Shown: positions 48,378-55,571 of the stretch, one piece after another
Layout: the number at the start of each line of letters is the position of its first letter
Position numbering within the stretch: position 1 is the first letter of the stretch
Assembly: GCF_000520955.1 (NCBI RefSeq)
Contig: NZ_JACC01000007.1
Span: 124,001-188,000 of the forward strand
Direction: 5' to 3'
Source of the DNA: Aquimarina pacifica
Lineage (GTDB): Bacteria > Bacteroidota > Bacteroidia > Flavobacteriales > Flavobacteriaceae
DNA: 64,000 bases
The notes under the pieces: model-generated
What the model was told of the DNA's origin: nothing
What the model saw: only the letters and a program-made list of their open reading frames with translations
Databases searched by the model: none
Program-made: the position numbers and the translations under genes

Positions 48378-49091
48378 ATGAAAAAAAAACTACTTAAAAT
48401 TATGCTCCTTAGTTCTCTTGCTCTTTTTCTGAGCAACTGCGATGGAGAAGATGGTATTGATGGTATCGATGCAACTATAGATGGTACCGACGGAGTCAAT
48501 GGTACTAATGGTGAAGATGGTGAAGATGGCCTTGGTTTTGATGACCTATTACAGTACGGGAATATTGATATAACATTACAAGGGACGGCCATCGACGATA
48601 CGCCATTTACAGACCAATCATCCTTTAAGTTTACCTCAATAGGATCAATACAAGAAACCAGTTCTGTATATCACTATGAAGGTGATGAAGAGCTTGATGA
48701 AGACCCTTATACCAGTTTTAATGTAATACGGTATGTATCGTCTCCAGCTTTTATTGTATCTAACGCTCTTTATTTTGACCTTACTGTCACCAACCCCGAA
48801 GGAGGATCTCCTGACTATGATATAGATATGTATCTTGAGGGACACGTAGTGTATACTACTGCTACAAAATACTTTAGCTTTAATGAAGGATATGAATCAG
48901 ATGAGAATATGGCAAATCTTGATATTTCAGCATATAATTTTGATGAAGAAACGGGTATGCTTACCATGTCCTTCTCATTTAACGTCGCTCCAGATGATAA
49001 TAACACGAATAATGATCTAGCTGTATCTGTAGATATTAATGTGCAAGTCTTCGAAAGAATTGAAACACCCGAAACAGCAATTCCTCTCTAA
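48378..49091 (+). CDS. Gly-X-Asp lipoprotein 7 (type A)
   Basis: 237 residues. Signal MKKKLLKIMLLSSLALFLSN, Cys21, closely like genes 1 and 10. Triplets DGEDGIDGIDATIDGTDG then VNGTNGEDGEDG, with the same DAT(I/V)D interruption as gene 1, so genes 1 and 7 look like direct copies. Domain FDDLLQYGNIDITLQGTAID; the PGEETES position reads NPEGGSPDYD; end YNFDEETGMLTMSFSFNVAP with NNDLAVSVDINVQVFERIET. First gene of unit 3, behind the conserved leader. Confidence 0.85.
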   Translation: MKKKLLKIMLLSSLALFLSNCDGEDGIDGIDATIDGTDGVNGTNGEDGEDGLGFDDLLQYGNIDITLQGTAIDDTPFTDQSSFKFTSIGSIQETSSVYHYEGDEELDEDPYTSFNVIRYVSSPAFIVSNALYFDLTVTNPEGGSPDYDIDMYLEGHVVYTTATKYFSFNEGYESDENMANLDISAYNFDEETGMLTMSFSFNVAPDDNNTNNDLAVSVDINVQVFERIETPETAIPL

Positions 49092-49142
49092 TTTTAAAAA
49101 ATTATATTCTTTATATACTTATAACGTATAAAAAACTGAAAC

Positions 49143-49847
49143 ATGAAAAAAAAATACATACACCTAATTGTAATATTATGCTTAGGAATATTCCTTGCTA
49201 ATTGCGAAGGAGAAGATGGTGAACCAGGAGACGCTGGAGAATTCGGACTTAACGGAGTTAATGGCACTGATGGTGAAAATGGTACTGATGGTACTAATGG
49301 ACTTGGCTTTGATGAACTTACCCAAAACGGTAGTTTTATAATTACCTTTACAGGCACTCGTTCTGATAACCTTAGCTTTTCAAAAACTGAAGAATTCAAA
49401 TATACTTCTAATACCCTAAATTTTAGTTCAAATAATGTAACTATTGACGAGTCTGATATAAGTTTTAATATGACTAGATACCTAGGTACGCCCAATGTTG
49501 AACCCGCTTACGGAACCTCTTTAAACATTAACTTAGACGTTGAAAATGTTGGAGAAGAAACAGAATCATTTTATATCAATTTTGGTCTCTATCAATACGA
49601 CTTAGTTTTTGATGATTTAAAATTTATTAATTTCAATGATAGTTTCCAATCTGATGGTATTAATGTATCTAACTTCGAAATTTCTGACTATAGTTTTGAT
49701 GAAGAAACAAACGCAGTAACCTTTACTTTTTCTACTGATATTGATGTGAGTGGAGATGATCGACTCACAAGTCTTTCTATGGCTGTAGTGGTTGATGCGG
49801 TAGCAGCAGAATCAATAGACGGGGGTGGAATCGGTGGCCCATTCTAA
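49143..49847 (+). CDS. Gly-X-Asp lipoprotein 8 (type B)
   Basis: 234 residues. Signal MKKKYIHLIVILCLGIFLAN, Cys21. Type B opening EGEDGEPGDAGEFGLNGVNG then TDGENGTDGTNGLG. Domain FDELTQNGSFIITFTGTRSD, where the Tyr of QYG is replaced by Asn. Middle VGEETESFYINFGLYQYDLV; end YSFDEETNAVTFTFSTDIDV then SGDDRLTSLSMAVVVDAVAA and a Gly-rich tail. The tail resembles that of gene 5 (VDGG). Second gene of unit 3, 65 bases before gene 9. Confidence 0.85.
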   Translation: MKKKYIHLIVILCLGIFLANCEGEDGEPGDAGEFGLNGVNGTDGENGTDGTNGLGFDELTQNGSFIITFTGTRSDNLSFSKTEEFKYTSNTLNFSSNNVTIDESDISFNMTRYLGTPNVEPAYGTSLNINLDVENVGEETESFYINFGLYQYDLVFDDLKFINFNDSFQSDGINVSNFEISDYSFDEETNAVTFTFSTDIDVSGDDRLTSLSMAVVVDAVAAESIDGGGIGGPF

Positions 49848-49912
49848 AAGAAATAGTAAAAATATTAGTATAGAATACATAATTATTGGATGTATTAAAA
49901 AAATGAAAAAAA

Positions 49913-50635
49913 ATGAAAAAAATATATTTTAAAACAATTTTAGCATGTTGCTTGGTTATCTTTCTAGCCTGCGAGGGAGGAGAAGATGGGCCCAATGGCA
50001 TTGATGGTGTTAATGGGATTGATGGTACGGATGGAGAAAATGGAGTCGATGGTATCGACGGAGAAACTGCAGAGATCTACGACCTATTCTCAAAATATGG
50101 TAGTATCTCCCTTACTATAGAAGGAACTAGGCCTGATGATGTCCCTTTTACTGACGAAGTAATGTTCAAATTTGCCCCTACGACATCAACATCGACAGGA
50201 GGCTGGGGACCAGAAGATGAAACTAATTTGGTCAATATAGAGGAAGATGAAATAAGCTTTAACATTGCCCGGTTTCTAAGTATCCCTGATGCAGAGGTAT
50301 TTAATCAGGCATATGCCGCTCTTAATTTAATCGTAAGTGATCCGGGAGAAGAGACAGAAAGCCTATCCTTTGCTTTAAACTTAGATAACTATGAGATACT
50401 TACTGAAGACTCAAAGTATTTTGTTCTGGATGAATCTTTCGATAGTGACAGCAATATCATAAATTTAGAGATCACGAACTACAGTTTTGATCAAATAACA
50501 AACAACTTAGTACTTTCTTTTTCTTTTGATCTCCCTGCAGATGAAAGCAATATTGGTACAGACCTTTCTATCACAGGAGAAATCGATGTGGTTGTGCTAG
50601 AACAGTACGGAACATCACCTCTTCCTCTTGACTAA
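49913..50635 (+). CDS. Gly-X-Asp lipoprotein 9 (type C)
   Basis: 240 residues. Signal MKKIYFKTILACCLVIFLAC, Cys20; the start is preceded by a near-duplicate AAAATGAAAA ten bases upstream in another frame. Opening EGGEDGPNGIDGVNGIDGTD then GENGVDGIDGETAE. Domain YDLFSKYGSISLTIEGTRPD; a Ser/Thr-rich loop (TTSTSTGGWG) follows; middle PGEETESLSFALNLDNYEIL; end YSFDQITNNLVLSFSFDLPA with SITGEIDVVVLEQYG. Last gene of unit 3, before a terminator. Confidence 0.85.
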   Translation: MKKIYFKTILACCLVIFLACEGGEDGPNGIDGVNGIDGTDGENGVDGIDGETAEIYDLFSKYGSISLTIEGTRPDDVPFTDEVMFKFAPTTSTSTGGWGPEDETNLVNIEEDEISFNIARFLSIPDAEVFNQAYAALNLIVSDPGEETESLSFALNLDNYEILTEDSKYFVLDESFDSDSNIINLEITNYSFDQITNNLVLSFSFDLPADESNIGTDLSITGEIDVVVLEQYGTSPLPLD

Positions 50636-50685
50636 ACATAGAGCACAGAAAACATTCTAAAAACCACCATTTGTGGTATAAATCT

Positions 50686-50717
50686 CCCCAAAAAGCTAAA
50701 CACTATTTGGGGTTTTT
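50686..50717 (+). terminator. Terminator of lipoprotein unit 3
   Basis: CCCCAAA and TTTGGGG close a 13-base loop, followed by TTTTTATA. A smaller hairpin (ACCAC/GTGGT, 50663-50677) precedes it. Confidence 0.7.
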
Positions 50718-50829
50718 ATATACGTTTTAAAAAAACAACATAATGACAGTGCACAACTAGAGTGTTTACTTTTAAAAAAAATCCTTACACTCAGGTATAT
50801 TACGTACAACCTATATTAAAAGAAATACT

Positions 50830-50889
50830 TTGAAATAATTAATAAATCTGATATAATTATTTTTTATCTTAAACAAATATATTTAATCA
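50830..50889 (+). promoter_or_regulatory. Leader/promoter of lipoprotein unit 4
   Basis: TTGAAATA (50830-50837), an AT-rich block with TTATTTTTTA (from 50858), then ATTTAATCA (50881-50889): the same arrangement as before genes 1 and 7, with one change in the last block. Confidence 0.45.
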
Positions 50890-50917
50890 AAATTCGATAT
50901 TCTAAACATTAAAAAAA

Positions 50918-51637
50918 ATGAAAAAAACGTACACACGACTCATTTTACTGAGTTGCTTTGCTCTTTTTCTTAGCAATTGTGAAGGAGAAGATGGTACCGA
51001 TGGCCTAACAATTAATGGCATTGACGGTATTGACGGAACTGATGGTATCAACGGAACCGATGGCGAAGACGCCTTTGGTTTTGATGAATTGACACAATAC
51101 GGAAGTATTACCCTCACCCTAGAAGGAACCAGCCCCGATGACAGGCCTATTGACCTTACCGAAACCTTTGAATTCAACTCGGTAGAAGCAAGTGATATCT
51201 CGGGATACAATCAGGTAGACTATGGCACCAATACGCTTATATTTAACGTAAAGCGTTTTCTAAGCGCACCCGATGATACCTATCAAGATACCAACGTGTA
51301 TTTTGACCTTATCGTTACGGATCCCGGAGAAGAAACCGAATCCTTAGATTTTGATTTTGGAATCGAGTACTATGCCGTTACGTTTGAGGATTTTGATTAT
51401 TTCACTATCGATGAAGAGTACGAATCAGACGACACAGGTGTTTCTAATGTAGTAGTCACCAACTACAGCTTTGATGACGAAACCAACAATCTCACCTTTT
51501 CCTTTTCTTTGGATGTAGCCGCTGATAATAACGACACTGAAAACGACCTATCCATCTCTGGAGAGGTAAATGTAATTGTACTAGAGCAAATTGAGCAGGA
51601 AGATGATGGTCCTGGCCCTGGTCCTGGAGGTCCATGA
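50918..51637 (+). CDS. Gly-X-Asp lipoprotein 10 (A-type front, C-type back)
   Basis: 239 residues. Signal MKKTYTRLILLSCFALFLSN, Cys21, and opening EGEDGTDGLTINGIDG resemble type A gene 7. The end (YSFDDETNNLTFSFSLDVAA with ENDLSISGEVNVIVLEQIEQ) instead matches type C gene 3. It therefore looks like a recombinant of two members. Domain FDELTQYGSITLTLEGTSPD; middle PGEETESLDFDFGIEYYAVT; C-terminal tail GPGPGPGGP is unique in the array. First gene of unit 4, behind the conserved leader. Codon choice uses more ACC/GGC than its neighbours. Confidence 0.85.
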   Translation: MKKTYTRLILLSCFALFLSNCEGEDGTDGLTINGIDGIDGTDGINGTDGEDAFGFDELTQYGSITLTLEGTSPDDRPIDLTETFEFNSVEASDISGYNQVDYGTNTLIFNVKRFLSAPDDTYQDTNVYFDLIVTDPGEETESLDFDFGIEYYAVTFEDFDYFTIDEEYESDDTGVSNVVVTNYSFDDETNNLTFSFSLDVAADNNDTENDLSISGEVNVIVLEQIEQEDDGPGPGPGGP

Positions 51638-51698
51638 TATAAGTCATATCATGCATTCTAATTCACAGTATTCAGTAGTACTTAAAAACAAAACAAAA

Positions 51699-52397
51699 AT
51701 GAAAAAAACATATATAAAAACAATATTAATCTGCTGCCTGGGACTTCTTCTTGCCAATTGCGAGGACGGTGCAGATGGTGCAGATGGCGGAACAGTAACA
51801 AACGGTATTGATGGAGTTGACGGTATTGATGGAGTTGACGGGGTTGATGGGGAAAACGGTGCCGGTTTTGATGAATTATTACAGTATGGTAGCATTACCA
51901 CTACCCTAGAAGGAACAAGACCTGATGGAGTCCCTTTTACTGACAATCAAGTATTTAGATTTGGATATACCAATATGGAGGAAGATGATTATGAAGGTAT
52001 AGAAACCGATGATGAGTCTATCTTTTTTAATGCCTGGCGGTTTCAGGGAGCCCCAGATGATTATTATTCATCAGCATCTACCTATTTTGAACTGATTGTA
52101 TATAATCCTGGAGAAAATAATCAGTACTTCGAGTTAGACTTTGAATTCTATTACTACTTTGTTTTAGGAGATGACCTAAAATATTTTGACATGGATGATT
52201 ACTTCAACTTCTCAGAGATGGCAAATGTCAATATTTCAAATTATAATTTTGATGACACAACTAATCATCTGACATTCTCCTTTTCTTTTAATGTAGCACC
52301 TGATGATAATGTAACAGATCACGACCTTGCAGTTTCTGGAGAGGTTGATGTATTTATCAGAGATGAAATCGAAGTAGAAGAAGAACCTGTCTTATAA
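51699..52397 (+). CDS. Gly-X-Asp lipoprotein 11 (type A)
   Basis: 232 residues from the ATG at 51699 (MKKTYIKTILICCLGLLLAN, Cys21); the open frame extends 108 bases upstream into gene 10, with no support for use. Opening EDGADGADGGTVTNGIDGVD then GIDGVDGVDGENGAG. Domain FDELLQYGSITTTLEGTRPD; PGEETES is altered to PGENNQYFEL; end YNFDDTTNHLTFSFSFNVAP with DHDLAVSGEVDVF, type A. In units 1-3 the second place is type B, so the order is changed here. Signal peptide resembles B genes. Confidence 0.85.
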   Translation: MKKTYIKTILICCLGLLLANCEDGADGADGGTVTNGIDGVDGIDGVDGVDGENGAGFDELLQYGSITTTLEGTRPDGVPFTDNQVFRFGYTNMEEDDYEGIETDDESIFFNAWRFQGAPDDYYSSASTYFELIVYNPGENNQYFELDFEFYYYFVLGDDLKYFDMDDYFNFSEMANVNISNYNFDDTTNHLTFSFSFNVAPDDNVTDHDLAVSGEVDVFIRDEIEVEEEPVL

Positions 52398-52418
52398 TAT
52401 ACCAAAACTCAAAAAAAA

Positions 52419-53105
52419 ATGAAAACTATATATATAAAAACAATACTAATCCTTTTTATAGGAATTTTCCTATCAAATTGCACCCCAGAAGATGGGGAGG
52501 ATGGCACTAGCTCTTTTGGTGTAAACGGTACCAATGGAGTAAACGGTGCTGATGGAGTAAATGGTGTCGATGGAGTAAACGGGGCTGGATACGATGAACT
52601 GATTCCCTATGGCAGTATAACCATCGCTCTAGAAGGTACGCGCCCTGATGATGTTGCATTTACTGATGAGCAAGAATTTAAGTACACTTCCTTAAGCTCT
52701 GAGTATATTGCCGACTTTAATACTGTAGAAATCAATGAAACCAGTATGGAATTCAGTATCGTACGATTTTTTAGTCATCCCGACGATGTGCATCAAGAAA
52801 CCTGGGCCGAATTAGAAATGACTGTCAATGATCCAGGAGAAGAAACAGAATCTATAGAGTTTAGTTTTAACCTTTCAGAATACGCAGTGATCTCAGATGA
52901 TCTAAAATATTTTATTCTAGACGATGAATATCAAGATACAGATATTGGCGTATCAAATCTTGAGATTACCAACTACAGCTTCGATCAGGAAACCAATAAC
53001 CTCATCTTATCTTTTTCTTTTGATGTTGATGAAGATAGTAATGGTTCGGAGCACGCACTTTCTGTGTCAGGAGAAGTTAATGTAATTGTTTTTGAAGAAA
53101 TCTAG
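52419..53105 (+). CDS. Gly-X-Asp lipoprotein 12 (B-type front, C-type back)
   Basis: 228 residues, the shortest. Signal MKTIYIKTILILFIGIFLSN, Cys21. Opening TPEDGEDGTSSFGVNG keeps the FG landmark of type B, but the triplets prefer Asn (GTNGVNGADGVNGVDGVNG). Domain YDELIPYGSITIALEGTRPD. Middle PGEETESIEFSFNLSEYAVI and end YSFDQETNNLILSFSFDVDE with VSGEVNVIVFEEI follow type C. Probably a second chimera. Only 21 bases separate it from gene 11. It ends the array, before a strong terminator. Confidence 0.85.
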   Translation: MKTIYIKTILILFIGIFLSNCTPEDGEDGTSSFGVNGTNGVNGADGVNGVDGVNGAGYDELIPYGSITIALEGTRPDDVAFTDEQEFKYTSLSSEYIADFNTVEINETSMEFSIVRFFSHPDDVHQETWAELEMTVNDPGEETESIEFSFNLSEYAVISDDLKYFILDDEYQDTDIGVSNLEITNYSFDQETNNLILSFSFDVDEDSNGSEHALSVSGEVNVIVFEEI

Positions 53106-53155
53106 AACCTTTAATGACTAATCCTGAAGATTAAGTAAGCTTAATTAAATATCCT

Positions 53156-53187
53156 AAACCCTACTAAGACACTGCTTAGTAGGGTTT
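53156..53187. terminator. Terminator at end of lipoprotein array
   Basis: A perfect 13-bp stem (AAACCCTACTAAG with CTTAGTAGGGTTT), loop ACACTG, then T. It lies between convergent genes and probably serves both. Confidence 0.85.
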
Positions 53188-53194
53188 TTAAATC

Positions 53195-54382
53195 TTAATC
53201 ATCGACAATACTTTTATAATAATCATAATAATTCAGAAACGTAGGAATCACAACAGGATTAAACCTGTTAGGTGCATTAAACAGCACACATATAGCAATA
53301 CTATTCTCAGGATCCACCAAAAGCTCACTCTTATACTGATTTACATTTCCTCCGTGATACACAATTCTTCTACCTCGATAGTCTAAAATTCGCCATCCTT
53401 TTGCGTAATACGAATCAGTAACTCCATCCCAATTGTTCACATAACTTTCTTCTAAACTAGTACATATAAACGGGTTAAAAACTGAAGCCAACGTTTGTTT
53501 CGATATAATATCAGGACGATTTCCTAGCAGAACTTTCAGGTATTCTCCCATGTCACTAATAGAAGCATTCACACCACCTGCGGCAGCAACATTATAATAA
53601 TTTCTATGAATACTGGTTTTCTTATATTTCTTAGAATATTGATTGAAACTATGAGGCAAGGCTACATTATTATTTTGCGTAATCGCATCATAAGTACTTG
53701 ATGCATTTTGCATTCCTGCAGGTATAAATAAGCGTTCTTTAATTAACTCATCAAAATTCTTTGTTGTCTGCGCTTCGAATACCTTTTCGATAATCGAAAA
53801 AGCAGCGTTCTGATATTCGTAATCAACCCCTTCCTTAGCAATTACCCCAGCATACCTAAACCTCGGAATTATATTACCCAAGGACATACCTCTATGAATA
53901 AGCTTCGTATGAGTATATTGATATAAACCTGTAGTATGAGAGAGTAAATGATTCACCTCTATTCTATTCGCTTGTTGAGTATCTCTCAAATTAAATTGAG
54001 CTACTGATTCTTTTACCAATTGATCCCACTGTAATTCTTCTCGATCTACCAAGGTCCCTGCCAAAATGGCTGTTACACCTTTTGATAGACTTGCTATCCT
54101 AAAAACAGTATTAACGTCTACAGAATCTTGGGTATGTATTTCTTTAACTCCAAAACCTTTCTTATAAACAACAGTTGAGTCTTTTACAATTACTAACGCA
54201 GCACCGGGACATCCTGAAGGATTAAAATTAGCTTTAAAAAACTGCTCGTAATAATGCAGAAAATCAACAAATGTGTCTTTTTTTGCAGAAATCATAGGGT
54301 CTTCCTGTACACTAATAGGTTCTTCTGGTTTACTACAAGATACTATAGCTAACAAAAAGGTAAAAAGGTAAAATTTATTCAT
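53195..54382 (-). CDS. Serine hydrolase, class C beta-lactamase/DD-peptidase family, lipoprotein
   Basis: 395 residues. Lipobox AIVSC (Cys16) makes it a probable lipoprotein. The penicillin-binding-protein fold shows its three motifs: S98-L-S-K101 (nucleophile and general base), Y190-Q-N192, and HGGN near residue 350 in place of the KTG box, as in class C-like esterases. It could act on cell-wall peptides, D-amino-acid esters or other amides; antibiotic resistance cannot be inferred. It points toward the lipoprotein array and is divergent from the DUF3667 gene, so it is probably a single-gene unit. Confidence 0.88.
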   Translation of the reverse strand: MNKFYLFTFLLAIVSCSKPEEPISVQEDPMISAKKDTFVDFLHYYEQFFKANFNPSGCPGAALVIVKDSTVVYKKGFGVKEIHTQDSVDVNTVFRIASLSKGVTAILAGTLVDREELQWDQLVKESVAQFNLRDTQQANRIEVNHLLSHTTGLYQYTHTKLIHRGMSLGNIIPRFRYAGVIAKEGVDYEYQNAAFSIIEKVFEAQTTKNFDELIKERLFIPAGMQNASSTYDAITQNNNVALPHSFNQYSKKYKKTSIHRNYYNVAAAGGVNASISDMGEYLKVLLGNRPDIISKQTLASVFNPFICTSLEESYVNNWDGVTDSYYAKGWRILDYRGRRIVYHGGNVNQYKSELLVDPENSIAICVLFNAPNRFNPVVIPTFLNYYDYYKSIVDD

Positions 54383-54664
54383 ACTTTATTTATAAAGACC
54401 GCAAAATACATCTAATACCATGTAAATTTTTATTTTGAGGTAATAAAATATTCTTTTTTCGTACAGTTTATATATGAAAATAATCTTCTTTTACCCAGAA
54501 TGGATCTTACAAATTCTGCTAGAAACCGTGTAAAAGAACCGATCCACATACTACTAAAAACAGTGCTTTTGCAAAAAATACTATATTGCAAACAGAAAAA
54601 AATAACCCCGCTAAAGGTTTGTGCACAAAAAAGCAATCCAAAACGACACAATTTTTCTTTTTAT

Positions 54665-55564
54665 ATGAGCGAAAAAGAAACAAAAACAATCAAACCAATA
54701 GAAACATTTGCGCATTGTAAAAATTGTCATACGCAACTCAATGGTAACTATTGCCATCACTGTGGGCAATCCACTAATGATTTTCAAAAACCAATTAGGT
54801 ATCTAATTTCTGAATTTGCAGGAAATGTATTCGCTTTTGATACAAGATTTTTCAAATCTATACGATCACTGCTTATAAAACCTGGACAATACACCTTCAA
54901 CTTTATCCAAGGACGCAGAGTACAATATGTACCTCCTTTTCGTTTTTTTGTTTTTACAAGTTTCTTTTTCTTTTTTGTATTATCCATATTTCTTAAAAAC
55001 AATATCGACCTTACTAAAGAAAAAACAGAAGAAATAAAAACAACCATCAACGAAAAACTCAAAGTAAATGATATCAAAAATGATGTTGTAGACATCAATT
55101 TGTATGAAGAGAATGTAGAAGAGGCCAAACAAGTTAAAGAAATGGTTATTGCAATCATAAACAATCCAACTATTTACATGGATAGACTATTAAATTTCTT
55201 ATCATGGTCTGTCTTTTTTCTGATCCCCATATATGCTTTTCTTTTGTGGTTATTTTTCAGAAAAACGCAACGCTATTATTTTAGTCATTTAATTCTGGCT
55301 ATCAACCAACATTCTTTTATTTTTCTATTTTCAGCATTTTTGATCCTCATAAAATTAATACTTCCTACACGAGACTATCATCCCGAAAATTACTTGTTTT
55401 GGTTGTTACCCATTTATGTATATCTCGGATACCTGAGACTGTATAATAGAAATTGGTTTGGTAGTATTTTTAAATCAATAGCCATATTATTTATTTATAT
55501 GATCTCCTTGACTACTATAATGTCTTCTGCTATTGCTTTTTGGGCAAAAAGTGAGTTTTTATAA
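54665..55564 (+). CDS. DUF3667 membrane protein with zinc-ribbon start
   Basis: 299 residues from the ATG at 54665 (MSEKETKTIKPIETFAHC). A longer frame from 54500 adds 55 residues with no family match. A two-Cys-pair ribbon (CKNCH ... CHHCG) is followed by the DUF3667 pattern (FAFDTRFFKSIRSLLIKPGQ, then FIQGRRVQYVPPFRFFVFTS) and four to five membrane helices (about residues 95-115, 180-205, 215-240, 250-270 and 275-295). The family is common in Bacteroidota and has no known function. A charged, helical cytoplasmic or periplasmic loop (about 120-175) sits between the first two helices. Confidence 0.83.
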   Translation: MSEKETKTIKPIETFAHCKNCHTQLNGNYCHHCGQSTNDFQKPIRYLISEFAGNVFAFDTRFFKSIRSLLIKPGQYTFNFIQGRRVQYVPPFRFFVFTSFFFFFVLSIFLKNNIDLTKEKTEEIKTTINEKLKVNDIKNDVVDINLYEENVEEAKQVKEMVIAIINNPTIYMDRLLNFLSWSVFFLIPIYAFLLWLFFRKTQRYYFSHLILAINQHSFIFLFSAFLILIKLILPTRDYHPENYLFWLLPIYVYLGYLRLYNRNWFGSIFKSIAILFIYMISLTTIMSSAIAFWAKSEFL

Positions 55565-55571
55565 CATACGA

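Larger units (their letters stand above)
43407..53105 (+). repeat. Tandem array of 12 paralogous Gly-X-Asp lipoprotein genes
   Basis: Twelve plus-strand genes in a row, each 228-249 codons, share one layout: lipoprotein signal ending in Cys 20 or 21, a 20-40-residue Gly-X-Y stretch with mostly Asp or Asn at the third place, a conserved start of the globular part (FDELxQYGSIxxTxEGTR), a middle with PGEETES, and an end with YSFDxETN. I sort them into sub-types A (NVAPDDN-type ending), B (DGEPGxAGxFG after the Cys, DVSGxD-type ending) and C (LAC lipobox, no FDE motif). Gene order is ABC-ABC-ABC followed by a rearranged set. Same-type genes recur about every 2.4-2.56 kb. Confidence 0.9.

Noticed and set aside
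48266..48592. Open frames antisense to the lipoprotein stalks (also at 43352, 45795, 49094, 50902 and 51644)
   Set aside because: They are Ser/Pro-rich mirror readings of the Gly-Asp codons (GGT-GAT becomes Pro/Ser codons); the paralogy and signal peptides are on the plus strand.
43407..53105. True collagen-like proteins
   Set aside because: The Gly-X-Y stretches are short, contain almost no proline, and prefer Asp or Asn, so a classical triple helix is not supported.
53195..54382. Antibiotic-resistance beta-lactamase
   Set aside because: The S-x-x-K and Y-x-N motifs are shared by many esterases and peptidases, and the HGG box differs from KTG; resistance cannot be claimed.
54500..54664. 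Upstream extension of the DUF3667 protein
   Set aside because: The added 55 residues do not resemble the family, and the internal ATG directly precedes the conserved Cys ribbon region.
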